From: Enemella dayhoffiae
GTDB taxonomy: Bacteria > Actinomycetota > Actinomycetes > Propionibacteriales > Propionibacteriaceae
DNA length: 64,000 nt
NCBI RefSeq assembly: GCF_002250625.1
Contig: NZ_NMVQ01000008.1
Span: 40,477-104,476, forward strand
Direction of reading: 5' to 3'
Shown in pieces: positions 17,662 through 25,910 of this stretch. Made by a program: the position numbers and the translations under genes. The notes below the pieces were generated by a model. It made no database searches, was not told the origin of the DNA, and worked only from the letters and a program-made list of their open reading frames with translations. The first letter of the stretch is position 1, and every line of letters starts with the position of its first letter.

Positions 17662-18939
17662 TCAGAACATGGTGTTGCACCAGGGGCGGCCGAAGCCGGT
17701 GAACAGCTGCCGCAGGCGGGTCAGTGCCTCCTCATCCCCCGACAATCGTCCGGCCACCGCCAGGGTGCCCGGATCGACCCCGCCGAGATAGAGCGACCCC
17801 AACTCCTCCACATCGAGGCGCACCTCACCCGGCCCCGTGGTGGGGGTGACGCTCGCCTGGCCGTCGCGTACGCCGATCCGGAAGGTCCCCGCGGCCAGGC
17901 CCATCCGGTCGCTGACCTCGAGAACCAGGTCCAGGTCCTCACAGGCGTACGCCCGACCCTCCAACGCGGCGACCGGGTCGAGGATGCGCAGCCACAGCCG
18001 GTCGTCGACCGCGTTCACCCGATAACAGCGCTGGTCGGCGAGCGCCCACTTCAACGGGTCCTCGGTGGGCGCCTCCTTCCAGTCCACCCGTTCGACCAGG
18101 TCGATCGCGCCGAGGAACTCCCACAGCGCGAGCTGGGCCGCCCCGTCGACGGCGCACAGGTCGAGCACCGTGATCGTCACCGGGCGGGTGTCGAAGCCGG
18201 AGACGCTGTAGCAGACGAACCCGTCCGGGCGTCCGTCGGCGCCGAAGTGCAGCGCGTTGCGCACCTTTCGGTTGCGCTTCTGGGCGTCCAGGTCGAACAC
18301 CCCGGCCCGCTCCTCGGCGTACAGGAACTCCCGCCCGATCGAGCCGAAGATCCGCTCGTGCACCCGCTGATAGACCTGCGGGGCGACCCGACCCATGGTT
18401 TCCTGGTCGGTCAGCTCGACCCGGCCCGTGGTGGGGTGGCGCAGCTGGAAGCGGGCGTCGGTGGTGACACTGATCCGCTGGCAGAAGCTGGCCGGGCCGA
18501 ACCCGAACCGGCCATAGATGGTCGCCTCGGTGGCGGTCAGCGCAGCGATCGCCAGGCCGTCGTCGCGGGCGGCGGTGAGGTCGTCGGTCATCATCCGACG
18601 CAGAATCCCCTGTCGGCGGTGGGTCGGGCGGACCGTCACCTGGGAGACCAGATGGGCGGGCAGCAGCCGGCCGGCGCCCACGTTGAGCGTCTTCTCGAAG
18701 GAGACGAAGGTGCCGATCGGGTGCACCTTAGACAGCGCCTCGGGCGGCAGATCGTTGTCGTACGCCCCGCGCAGCTGCCAGTTGTCGGCGACGCTCTGGC
18801 GCAGGGTCCACTCGATCGTCTGGTTCTCGGCCAGCCCCTCGTGGAAGCCGAGGTGCACCGCCTGCCACCACCCCTGGAACTCCGGGTTGTCCTCGATCCG
18901 GTCGGAGGTGGTGCGGAAGGTGCGGTGCTCAAGCTCCAT
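17662..18939 (-). CDS. Eis-family GNAT N-acetyltransferase
   Basis: Protein of 425 residues with the three-part Eis architecture: an N-terminal GNAT domain with acetyl-CoA loop QVTVRPTHRRQGILRRMM (about 101-118; V-R-P-x-x-R-R-x-G), a second GNAT-like domain without the loop, and a C-terminal SCP2-like domain. The last residue is Phe (GRPWCNTMF), and its terminal carboxylate acts as general base in Eis enzymes. Eis acetylates aminoglycosides, polyamines or protein lysines; the substrate here is unknown. It follows the ABC-F gene by 22 bases on the same strand and ends at palindromic element A. Confidence 0.88.
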   Translation of the reverse strand: MELEHRTFRTTSDRIEDNPEFQGWWQAVHLGFHEGLAENQTIEWTLRQSVADNWQLRGAYDNDLPPEALSKVHPIGTFVSFEKTLNVGAGRLLPAHLVSQVTVRPTHRRQGILRRMMTDDLTAARDDGLAIAALTATEATIYGRFGFGPASFCQRISVTTDARFQLRHPTTGRVELTDQETMGRVAPQVYQRVHERIFGSIGREFLYAEERAGVFDLDAQKRNRKVRNALHFGADGRPDGFVCYSVSGFDTRPVTITVLDLCAVDGAAQLALWEFLGAIDLVERVDWKEAPTEDPLKWALADQRCYRVNAVDDRLWLRILDPVAALEGRAYACEDLDLVLEVSDRMGLAAGTFRIGVRDGQASVTPTTGPGEVRLDVEELGSLYLGGVDPGTLAVAGRLSGDEEALTRLRQLFTGFGRPWCNTMF

Positions 18940-18961
18940 TTCCCAGACCCTAGCGCGCTGG

Positions 18962-20563
18962 TCAGGCCAGCTCGATCAGCTCCGCATATTCGGCGCTCCA
19001 GTGGTCCTCCACCCCGTCGGGCAGCAGCAGCACCCGGTCGGGGTCGAGCGCCTCGGCCGCCCCGTCGTCGTGGGTGACCAGCACCACCGCGCCCTCGTAG
19101 GTGCGGATCGCCTCGAGCACCTCCGCCCGGGAGGCCGGGTCGAGGTTGTTGGTCGGCTCATCGAGCAGCAGCACGTTGGCGCCGGAGACGACCAGCATCG
19201 CCAGCGACAGCCGCGTCTTCTCTCCACCGGACAGCACCCGGGCCGGCTTCTCCACGTCGTCACCGGTGAACAGGAAGGAGCCGAGGATCTTGCGCACCTC
19301 GGTCTCGTTGAGATCCGGGGAGGAGGACACCATGTTCTGCAGCACCGTGCGGTCGGTGTCGATGGTGTCGTGCTCCTGGGCGAAATAGCCGATCCGCAGC
19401 CCGTGGCCGGGGATCACCTCTCCGGTGTCCGCCTGCTCCACCCCGGCCAGAATCCTCAGCAGGGTCGTCTTTCCGGCGCCGTTCAGTCCGATCACCACGA
19501 CCTTGTTGCCACGGTCGATGGCCAGGTCGACGGCGGTGAACACCTCCAGCGAGCCATATCCCTTGGACAGGTCGGCCGCGGTCAGCGGGGTCTTGCCGCA
19601 GGCGGCGGGCTTCGGGAAACGGATCCGTGCCACGCGGTCCTGGGTACGCTCCCCCTCGACCCCGGCGAGCAGCTTCTCGGCGCGGCGGGCCATGTTGTGC
19701 GCCGCGGTCGCCTTGGTCGCCTTGGCGCCCATTTTTGCTGCCTGGGTGAGCAATTGATCGGCCTTGCGCTCGGCGTTCAACCGCTCCCGGCGGCGGCGTT
19801 TCTCGTCGGTCTCGCGCTGGCTGAGGTAGCGCTTCCAGTTCATCGAATAGATGTCCAGCTCGGAGCGGTTGGCGTCCAGGTGGAACACCTTGGTCACGGT
19901 GGCGTCGAGCAGGGCGGTGTCGTGGGAGATCATCATCACCGCACCGGGATAGCCCTGCAGGAACCCGCGCAGCCAGGTGATCGAGTCGGCATCGAGGTGG
20001 TTGGTCGGCTCGTCCAGGAGCAGGGAATCGGCGTCGGAGAAGAGAATCCGGGCCAGTTCCACCCGGCGCCGCTGTCCGCCGGAGAGGGTTTCCAGGGGTT
20101 GGCCGAGCACCCGGTCGGGCAGGCCGAGGTTGGCCGCGATCCGCGCCGCCTCGGCCTCTGCGGCGTACCCACCGGCCGCGGTCAGCTCCGCCTCGGCCCG
20201 GGCATAGGACGCCATCGCCCTGTCGTGCAGGTCGGGGTCGGCCATCTGCTCGGAATAGGTGTCCAGCCGGCGCAGGATGCCGTCGAGTCCGCGGGCGGAG
20301 AGGATCCGGTCGCGGGCCAGCACCGAGAGGTCTCCGGTCTTCGGGTCCTGCGGCAGATAGCCGATCTTGCCGGTACGCGTCACCTGGCCGCTGGCTGGTT
20401 GGGCCTCGCCGGCGAGGATCTTGGTCATCGTCGTCTTGCCGGCTCCGTTGCGCCCGACCAGCCCGATCTTGTCGCCCGGGGTCACCTGGAACGAGACCGC
20501 GGACAGCAACAGCCGCGCCCCTGCGCGTACCTCGAGATCCCTGACACTCAACACTCGCCCCAT
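18962..20563 (-). CDS. ABC-F family ATPase (ribosome-associated)
   Basis: Two ABC domains in one 533-residue chain with no membrane segment. The first has GLVGRNGAGKTT (about 33-44), LSGGQRRRVELARILF and LLLDEPTNHLD. The linker (about 245-300) is charged and helical, as in ABC-F proteins that enter the ribosomal E site. The second domain has GLNGAGKTTLL, LSGGEKTRLSLAMLV and LLLDEPTNNLD. Members are translation factors (EttA/Uup) or antibiotic-resistance proteins (Vga/OptrA type); sequence alone does not decide. The ATG at 20563 gives the canonical start; the longer open frame upstream crosses the promoter. It leads an operon with the eis-like gene. Confidence 0.92.
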   Translation of the reverse strand: MGRVLSVRDLEVRAGARLLLSAVSFQVTPGDKIGLVGRNGAGKTTMTKILAGEAQPASGQVTRTGKIGYLPQDPKTGDLSVLARDRILSARGLDGILRRLDTYSEQMADPDLHDRAMASYARAEAELTAAGGYAAEAEAARIAANLGLPDRVLGQPLETLSGGQRRRVELARILFSDADSLLLDEPTNHLDADSITWLRGFLQGYPGAVMMISHDTALLDATVTKVFHLDANRSELDIYSMNWKRYLSQRETDEKRRRRERLNAERKADQLLTQAAKMGAKATKATAAHNMARRAEKLLAGVEGERTQDRVARIRFPKPAACGKTPLTAADLSKGYGSLEVFTAVDLAIDRGNKVVVIGLNGAGKTTLLRILAGVEQADTGEVIPGHGLRIGYFAQEHDTIDTDRTVLQNMVSSSPDLNETEVRKILGSFLFTGDDVEKPARVLSGGEKTRLSLAMLVVSGANVLLLDEPTNNLDPASRAEVLEAIRTYEGAVVLVTHDDGAAEALDPDRVLLLPDGVEDHWSAEYAELIELA

Positions 20564-20589
20564 GATCCCGTACGCCGCAGCGGCGGACC

Positions 20590-20635
20590 AAATCAGCAGA
20601 TTTGCAGTTTCCCAAGAAACTCTTTGCATTGGCAA
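20590..20635. promoter_or_regulatory. Three small palindromes in the ABC-F upstream region
   Basis: Within 46 AT-rich bases there are AAATC-N4-GATTT, AGTTTC-N4-GAAACT and TTGC-N4-GCAA, each with perfect arms and a four-base centre. They lie between the divergent ABC-F gene (start 20563) and the frameshifted gene (start 20651). They could be regulator sites or RNA hairpins in the ABC-F leader; the choice is open. Confidence 0.4.
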
Positions 20636-20650
20636 TCACGTCGGAGGTTC

Positions 20651-21387
20651 ATGAGCACCCCCACAGACGACCCAGTCAGCACCGCGCAAGGCACCGCCAC
20701 CGACGGAATCGTGACGGCCACCCTCACTGGGGCAGCGCTCACCTCGGTCGGGTTCCCGGAACCCTGGTGGAGGGCCTGCTGGAAGCCCTGGTGAGAAAGG
20801 TGATGGCCGAGGCCGTGTTCGTCGGGCCGCTCCTTCCGATCGGCATCGCGCTGGCGATCAAGGAGGCCTGGGACCTGGTCTCGCAGGCGAAGCAGCTGCT
20901 GGAGGAGTTCACGGCCCTGCTCAGCGCCATCAAGGAGGCGATCAACGCGGCCGACCGGCTGTTCCAGCAGGCGTGCGCAACCCTGCGCGGGTTGGTCGTC
21001 AGGCTGCAGGCCGGACCTCATCCGTCCGCGCCGGCGGCCGGTGCTTCGACCAGCGGTCCCGCCGGGCTGGACGAGGGGGCCCGTCGCGCGATCACCCGCA
21101 AGGAGGACGCCGAGGCGGCGGCCCGGCGTACCGCGAAGGAACGCCACCTGCCGCGCCAGGAGCTGCGCAATCCCAGCGACGTGTCGACCGCTCACGAACG
21201 CCAGCTCAACGACTCCGGCAGCCGGTTCTCGCTGGATGACCACGCGGCGACCGCCAACTACTGGACCAGACTCATCAGCGACAACTCGGGCTATCAGTAC
21301 CCGATGCGGCCGGCTCCGGAACCGTTGCGGCCCGAGCTCAGCCAGGACGGACGCCCGGCCGAGCAGAAGTCGCGGCGAAGGAAGTGA
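20651..21387 (+). pseudogene. Frameshifted orphan protein with a central hydrophobic helix
   Basis: A good ribosome site (GGAGG at 20643) precedes the ATG at 20651, which reads MSTPTDDPVSTAQGTATDG and onward to TLTGAALTSVGF. That frame stops at 20794. From about 20755 the adjacent frame continues without interruption to 21387: GTLVEGLLEALVRKVM, a hydrophobic stretch (VFVGPLLPIGIALAI), a helical part (QAKQLLEEFTALLSAI) and a basic, polar C-terminus. Joining the two needs a one-base shift near 20755-20765. I do not recognise the family. The last 50 bases overlap the convergent WYL regulator gene, which suggests a recent insertion or erosion of the 3' end. Confidence 0.55.
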
Positions 21388-22330
21388 TCCGCTCCCCCAA
21401 ACGGCGCAGTTCCTCGGCCAGCTCCGGGGATTCGACCACCTCGAGGTCGGCGTCGAGGTCGATGGCGGCCCAGGCCAGGTGCAGCGCCAGCTCGGTGAGC
21501 TCGTCGGCCCCGCAGACGGCCCGGGTCCGGTCCGGCCCGACCGCGGTGCAGGTGCCGTAGCGCTGCGGAATTCGCCTCTGCACCTGCTCCAGCGGGGCAC
21601 CCAGCAGCACCGTCACGGTGTGCCGCCAGGACGAGCGCGACCACGCACGCTGTACGTGCTCGACCGGGTCGGGGGTGGGTCGCGGCCGGAACCGGAACGT
21701 GGTCACGTGCAGCCCGGACATCCGGTCCAGCCGGAAAGTGCGCCAGTCCTCCCGGTCGAGGTCGAAGCAGAACAGATACCAGATCCTTCCGGTGGTGACG
21801 AGCCGATAGGGCTCGACGTGTCGCTCGGTGGCGGTCCCGTCGCGGGCGGTGTAGTCAAAACGCACCCGTACGGTTTCCTGCGCTGCCTGGGCGAGCCGGG
21901 TGAGCAGGTCGGTGTCCATGCGTACGCCGCGGGTGCCGGGCAGCGCGGTGGTCGCGTCGTCCACCGCGTGCACCTTGGCACTGAGCCGCGCGGGCAGCAC
22001 CTGATCCAGCTTGGTCAGGGCGCGCAGGGCGCTCTCCTCCACCCCGACCAGCACCCCGGCGGCCCCCAGCCGCAGGCACAGGGTGACCGCGACGGCCTCC
22101 TCGTCGTCGAGCACCAACGGCGGCAGACGCCGGCCGCGACCGAGCCGATAACCGCCTTCGCTGCCCTGCTCACCGTGCACCGGATAGCCGAGCGCCCGCA
22201 GCCGCTCGACGTCCCGGCGTACCGTCCGCGTGGTCACGCCGAGCTGCGCGGCCAGGTCCGGCCCGCTCCTGGTGGGCCGGCTCTCCAGCAGGCTGAGCAG
22301 GGTCAGCACCCGATAGGTCGTTTCCGTCAT
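21338..22330 (-). CDS. WYL-domain transcriptional regulator with N-terminal HTH
   Basis: Regulator of 330 residues. The N-terminal DeoR/YafY-type winged helix (about 5-60; LAAQLGVTTRTVRRDVERLRALGYPV) is followed by a GSEGGYRLG wing. The middle WYL domain (about 135-205) includes VEPYRLVTTGRIWYLFCFD, and a C-terminal WCX-like extension follows. WYL domains sense ligands such as nucleotides or ssDNA. It diverges from the DinB gene with 79 bases between starts, the usual layout for a regulator and its target. Its last 50 bases overlap the end of the frameshifted gene on the other strand. Confidence 0.92.
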   Translation of the reverse strand: MTETTYRVLTLLSLLESRPTRSGPDLAAQLGVTTRTVRRDVERLRALGYPVHGEQGSEGGYRLGRGRRLPPLVLDDEEAVAVTLCLRLGAAGVLVGVEESALRALTKLDQVLPARLSAKVHAVDDATTALPGTRGVRMDTDLLTRLAQAAQETVRVRFDYTARDGTATERHVEPYRLVTTGRIWYLFCFDLDREDWRTFRLDRMSGLHVTTFRFRPRPTPDPVEHVQRAWSRSSWRHTVTVLLGAPLEQVQRRIPQRYGTCTAVGPDRTRAVCGADELTELALHLAWAAIDLDADLEVVESPELAEELRRLGERITSFAATSARPGVRPG

Positions 22331-22409
22331 GGCACCAGCCTGTCACCCCCAGCGGACAGCTCCTGTCCTGTTGGTCCCGCAGGCTGGTGTAAACCGATGA
22401 GGAGGACCC

Positions 22410-22964
22410 ATGCGACATCGCACCCTTGACGCGGCGCTGTTCCAGCTCGACTGGCACTGGGACAACCAGCTGCGGCCCCGGCTCGACGGGCTGACCGACG
22501 ACGAATACTTCTGGCGACCCACCCCGGGGGCCTGGAGCGTACGCCCGGCCGGCACCGGAGCGACCCCGATGGCCTCCGGCACCGGCAGCCACGAGATCGA
22601 CTGGACGTACCCAGAACCCGAACCGTCGAGGGTCACCACGATCGCCTGGCGGCTCGGTCACGTGATCGTCGGCGTGCTGGCGGTGCGCAACGCCGCGCAC
22701 TTCGGCGGCCCACCGGCGGACTACCCGAGCTGGGCGTACGCCGGCACCGCGGCCGAGGCGCTCGGGCAGCTCGACCGGGCGTACGCCGACTGGCACGCCG
22801 GAGTGGAGGCCCTGGGCGAGGACGGTCTGGATCGGCCCTGTGGTCGGGCCGAGGGTGAGTACGCCGAACGACCGATGGTGGACCTGGTGCTGCACATCAA
22901 CCGCGAGCTGATCCACCACGGCGCCGAGATCGCGCTGCTCCGCGATCTCTACGCACACCGCTGA
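22410..22964 (+). CDS. DinB-family protein (first of two)
   Basis: Protein of 184 residues with the DinB four-helix bundle pattern: FQLDWHWDNQLRPRLDGLTDDEYFW at 11-35, WRLGHVIVGVLAVRNAAHFG in the middle and INRELIHHGAEIALLRDLY at the end. The three expected metal-binding His positions are plausibly within these helices. DinB proteins include thiol transferases that use mycothiol or bacillithiol, often in stress or xenobiotic metabolism. GAGGAGGA lies just before the ATG. The gene diverges from the WYL regulator and is followed 23 bases later by the second DinB gene. Confidence 0.88.
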   Translation: MRHRTLDAALFQLDWHWDNQLRPRLDGLTDDEYFWRPTPGAWSVRPAGTGATPMASGTGSHEIDWTYPEPEPSRVTTIAWRLGHVIVGVLAVRNAAHFGGPPADYPSWAYAGTAAEALGQLDRAYADWHAGVEALGEDGLDRPCGRAEGEYAERPMVDLVLHINRELIHHGAEIALLRDLYAHR

Positions 22965-22987
22965 AACCAACTGGAGAAGGAGAAATC

Positions 22988-23578
22988 ATGTATCCCGCAC
23001 TTCTTGACGAGTCCCAGGCCATCACCGGCTACATCGACGAGATGCTCGACGGCATCCGCAACTCCGCGCACGGGTTGACCGAGGAGCAGGGGCGTTCGCG
23101 ACCCTGCCGCTCCGGGCTGTCCATCACCGGAATCATCAAGCACGCCACCTGGGTGATGCGCCAGCAGCTGCCCGCCGACCAGGACGAGGGCTCGGACGCC
23201 GAACCGGGTTTCGCGGCCCGGGCGGCCGAGTTCATGGGCAGCTTCACCCCGGCCGAGAACGAGACCCTGGCCCGCCTCCTCGCGGCGTTCGACCAGATAC
23301 GCCCGGGCTATCTGACCGCGATCCGGGCGATGGACCCGGCCGCCGAGGTCACCGTCGGCCCGAAGCCGTGGGACGACCAGCCCGAACCGGTGCAGGCGAC
23401 CCAGCGGATGCTGCTGGTGCACCATGTCGACGAGTTCGCCAGGCACGCCGGCCACGCCGACATCATCCGCGAGCAGATCGACGGGGCGCAGGCGATGCCG
23501 CTGCTGTTCGCCGTCCAGGGACGGGCGGGCAACGCGTTCATCAAGCCGTGGACGCCGGAGCAGGCCCAGGCCGACTGA
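22988..23578 (+). CDS. DinB/DUF664-family protein (second of two)
   Basis: Protein of 196 residues of the DinB/DUF664 (mycothiol-transferase-like) group: ITGYIDEMLDGIRNSAHGLTEEQ at about 14-36, GLSITGIIKHATWVMRQQL (His in a helix, about 47-65) and MLLVHHVDEFARHAGHADIIREQIDG near the C-terminus. These supply the family's three His ligands. A strong GGAGAAGGAG site precedes the ATG. It is cotranscribed with the preceding DinB gene but is not a close duplicate of it. Control by the WYL regulator is likely by position. Confidence 0.88.
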   Translation: MYPALLDESQAITGYIDEMLDGIRNSAHGLTEEQGRSRPCRSGLSITGIIKHATWVMRQQLPADQDEGSDAEPGFAARAAEFMGSFTPAENETLARLLAAFDQIRPGYLTAIRAMDPAAEVTVGPKPWDDQPEPVQATQRMLLVHHVDEFARHAGHADIIREQIDGAQAMPLLFAVQGRAGNAFIKPWTPEQAQAD

Positions 23579-23603
23579 CCTGCGGGCGCGAACCGGCTGC
23601 CGG

Positions 23604-24218
23604 TCAGCCGATCAGCAGCCGTACGCCGAGCCCCAGCATCACCAGCGCGATGGCGCCGTCGAGCACCCGCCACGCCATCGGCCGGGCGAACACCCGTCCG
23701 AGCAGTCGCGCCCCGAAGCCGAGCCCGGAGAACCAGAGCACGCTGCCGATGCTGGCCCCGGTCGCGAACGCCCACTGGTGTGGCCGGTGGGTGTTCGCGA
23801 CCGAGCCGAGCAGCACCACCGTGTCCAGATAGACGTGCGGGTTGAGCCACGTCAGGGCGGCCGCGGTGGCCACCGCCTGCCCCAGGCCGAGCCCGGGGCC
23901 GGTCGTTTCCGCGGTGAGGGCGTCGGGGCGCAGCGCCCGCCGGGCAGCGAGCACGGCGTACCCGATCAGGAACGCCGCCCCGCCGAAGCGGATCACCAAC
24001 AGCAGAATGGGCATCCGTTGTATCGCCGCGCCCATTCCCCCGACCCCGGCCAGGATCAGCACGAGGTCGGAGAGTGCGCAGAGGGCCACGATCGGGCCGA
24101 CGTGTTCCTGTCGCAATCCCTGCCTGAGCACGAAAGCGTTCTGCGCGCCGATGGCGATGATCAGCGACAGTCCGAAGCCGAGTCCGGCCAGCGCCGGCGG
24201 AAGCAGGGTGAGATCCAC
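23604..24218 (-). CDS. LysE/ArgO-family amino-acid exporter
   Basis: Membrane protein of 204 residues with six predicted helices. It begins LALPPALAGLGFGLSLIIAIGAQNAFVLRQGLRQEH-like in style (actual start MDLTLLPPALAGLGFGL), and the GAQNAFVLRQG motif at about 24-34 is the LysE signature. Members export lysine or arginine. It diverges from an ArgP/LysG-type regulator 70 bases away, the classic arrangement in Corynebacterium, where the regulator activates the exporter when basic amino acids accumulate. The DinB gene converges 25 bases from its stop. Confidence 0.92.
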   Translation of the reverse strand: MDLTLLPPALAGLGFGLSLIIAIGAQNAFVLRQGLRQEHVGPIVALCALSDLVLILAGVGGMGAAIQRMPILLLVIRFGGAAFLIGYAVLAARRALRPDALTAETTGPGLGLGQAVATAAALTWLNPHVYLDTVVLLGSVANTHRPHQWAFATGASIGSVLWFSGLGFGARLLGRVFARPMAWRVLDGAIALVMLGLGVRLLIG

Positions 24219-24288
24219 GCGGCCAACGCTAGGCAGTCTGTCCGGATCAGTCCAACTAAAGATTCTTCACCTGCTTTAGCATTGCTTC

Positions 24289-25167
24289 ATGGAATCAGAG
24301 CAGCTGCGCACCCTGCTGGCGGTGGTCGACGAGGGATCGTTCGAGGACGCGGCGTACGCCCTGGGAATCAGCCCGTCGGCGGTCAGTCAGCGGATCAAGG
24401 CGCTGGAGACCCAGCTCGGCCGGACGGTGCTGATTCGGGCCCGGCCAGCGCTACCGACCGAGTCGGGGGCGGTGTTGATGCGGTTGGCCCGGCAGCAGGA
24501 GCTGCTGCGCGCCGACGCGCTGAGCGAGCTGGGCGCCAGCGACGGCCCGAACCCCTCGCTCACGCTGGTGGTGAACGCCGACTCGCTGGCCACCTGGGCG
24601 CTGCCGCCGCTGGCGCGGGTGGCGAGCGAGCACGGCGTGCGGGTCGAGGTCACCCGGGAGGACCAGGACCACTCCACCCGCGGCCTGCGCAGCGGTGCGG
24701 CGATGGCGGCGGTCACCTCGGTTGCGGATCCGGTCCCGGGCTGCAGCGTACGCCGACTCGGCGCCATGCCGTATCGGCCGATGGCGACCCGGGATTTCTG
24801 CCAGCGTTGGTTTCCCGATGGCGCGACCGTGGCCGCCCTGGCCGAGGCCCCGGTGGTGGTGTTCGACCGCGACGACGACCTGCAGCACCGGTGGCTGCGC
24901 CGGCGCAGCCGCCGGCTCGACCCGCCACGGCACTTGGTGCCGGAGTCGACCAGCTATGCGTGGGCGGTCCGGCTCGGCATGGGCTGGGGGATGATCCCCG
25001 ACCTGCAGCGCACACCCGACCTGGTCGAGCTGGAACCGGGTGGCGTGGTGCGGGTCGCCCTGTATTGGCAGCAGTGGAAACTCCGCTCCCCCGTGCTCGA
25101 CGCCCTGGCCGAGGCGATGATCGAGGCCGCCGCGGACAGCCTGACCGCACCCCCTGCCCGGGTGTGA
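24289..25167 (+). CDS. ArgP/LysG-type LysR transcriptional regulator
   Basis: LysR-family regulator of 292 residues. The N-terminal helix-turn-helix spans about 3-60 (LRTLLAVVDEGSFEDAAYAL then SPSAVSQRIKALETQLG). The substrate-binding domain includes SLTLVVNADSLATWALPPLARV, typical of ArgP/IciA. It should activate the divergent exporter gene in response to lysine or arginine. The ATG at 24289 lacks an obvious Shine-Dalgarno, and the 70-base intergenic region must hold both promoters and the ArgP site. Confidence 0.92.
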   Translation: MESEQLRTLLAVVDEGSFEDAAYALGISPSAVSQRIKALETQLGRTVLIRARPALPTESGAVLMRLARQQELLRADALSELGASDGPNPSLTLVVNADSLATWALPPLARVASEHGVRVEVTREDQDHSTRGLRSGAAMAAVTSVADPVPGCSVRRLGAMPYRPMATRDFCQRWFPDGATVAALAEAPVVVFDRDDDLQHRWLRRRSRRLDPPRHLVPESTSYAWAVRLGMGWGMIPDLQRTPDLVELEPGGVVRVALYWQQWKLRSPVLDALAEAMIEAAADSLTAPPARV

Positions 25168-25220
25168 ACGGGGTGGGCATACTGGGGGACAACGTGCACG
25201 CCGTCAGTCAGGAGGACGCG

Positions 25221-25394
25221 ATGACCGAACCACAGCAACCACCGGTACCCGACGAGCAGCGTGAGGTCGCGTTGACCGAGGAGGAGATCATCCTGCCCGA
25301 CGACGAGTCCGGCGAAGAAGAGTACGCCGACTCGGCCGGGGTCATCGGCGATTCGGGCGAGGAATCCTCCAGCGGCAACCTCGGCAGCTGGTGA
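25221..25394 (+). CDS. Small acidic protein of unknown function
   Basis: A 57-residue protein, strongly acidic (EEEIILPDDESGEEEYADSA in the middle) and without hydrophobic segments. The ATG at 25221 has AGGAGG seven bases upstream, which is the main support for it being a gene; a GTG ten codons earlier has none. Its stop lies three bases before the Rieske lipoprotein start, so the two are probably translated from one mRNA. It is intrinsically disordered in character. I do not recognise it. Confidence 0.6.
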   Translation: MTEPQQPPVPDEQREVALTEEEIILPDDESGEEEYADSAGVIGDSGEESSSGNLGSW

Positions 25395-25397
25395 GCG

Positions 25398-25898
25398 ATG
25401 ACCACCTCGCGACGCGGCGTACTCACCGCAACCCTCGGGCTCTCCGCATTGGCCGTGGGCGGCCTGACGGCCTGCTCGAGCGGCGCCGGATCCCAGAACA
25501 CGCGGACCACTGCCCCCGCCGGCGGCGCTGCAACCCCGGCAAGCCAGGCCCCCACCGGCGGCGGAACCTCCGCCACACCGACCGGCGGCGGGACGACCCC
25601 CTCGAGCCCGGTCGCCGGCGCCCTGGCCAAGACCGCCGACGTCCCGGTGGGCGGCGGCAAGATCCTCACCGCCGAGCGGATGGTCCTCACCCAGCCGAGC
25701 GCCGGTCAGTTCGTCGGCCTGTCCGGCATCTGCCCGCACCAGGGGTGCATGGTGTCCTCGTTGCGCGGGGCGAGCATCGTCTGCGGCTGCCACGGATCCC
25801 AGTTCGGCCTCGACGGAGCCGTCCAGCGGGGCCCGTCCAACAAGCCGCTGGAGAAGGTGAACGTCAAGGTCGACGGCGACAGCATCGTCAAGGCCTGA
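25398..25898 (+). CDS. Rieske [2Fe-2S] lipoprotein
   Basis: Exported iron-sulfur protein of 166 residues. The N-terminus has a Tat-like SRR motif (4-6), a hydrophobic stretch and the lipobox LTAC with Cys26. A Gly/Thr/Pro-rich linker (28-75) would span from the membrane. The Rieske domain holds Cys112-P-His114-x-G-Cys117 and Cys129-G-Cys131-His132-G-S; ligands should be Cys112, His114, Cys129 and His132, with a 117-131 disulfide. It is too short for a cytochrome bc1 subunit and probably works alone as an electron carrier. A paralogue lies at 60.3 kb. Confidence 0.92.
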   Translation: MTTSRRGVLTATLGLSALAVGGLTACSSGAGSQNTRTTAPAGGAATPASQAPTGGGTSATPTGGGTTPSSPVAGALAKTADVPVGGGKILTAERMVLTQPSAGQFVGLSGICPHQGCMVSSLRGASIVCGCHGSQFGLDGAVQRGPSNKPLEKVNVKVDGDSIVKA

Positions 25899-25910
25899 CC
25901 TCCGTTCTCC

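Noticed and set aside
17510..17680. N-terminal extension of the HTH protein through the palindrome
   Set aside because: The open frame crosses element A, and the ATG at 17509 has a proper ribosome site and the family start.
17632..20794. Long plus-strand open frames opposite the eis-like and ABC-F genes
   Set aside because: They are antisense to clear genes and show no domain. Only the last 144 bases (from 20651) have a ribosome site and were kept as part of the frameshifted orphan.
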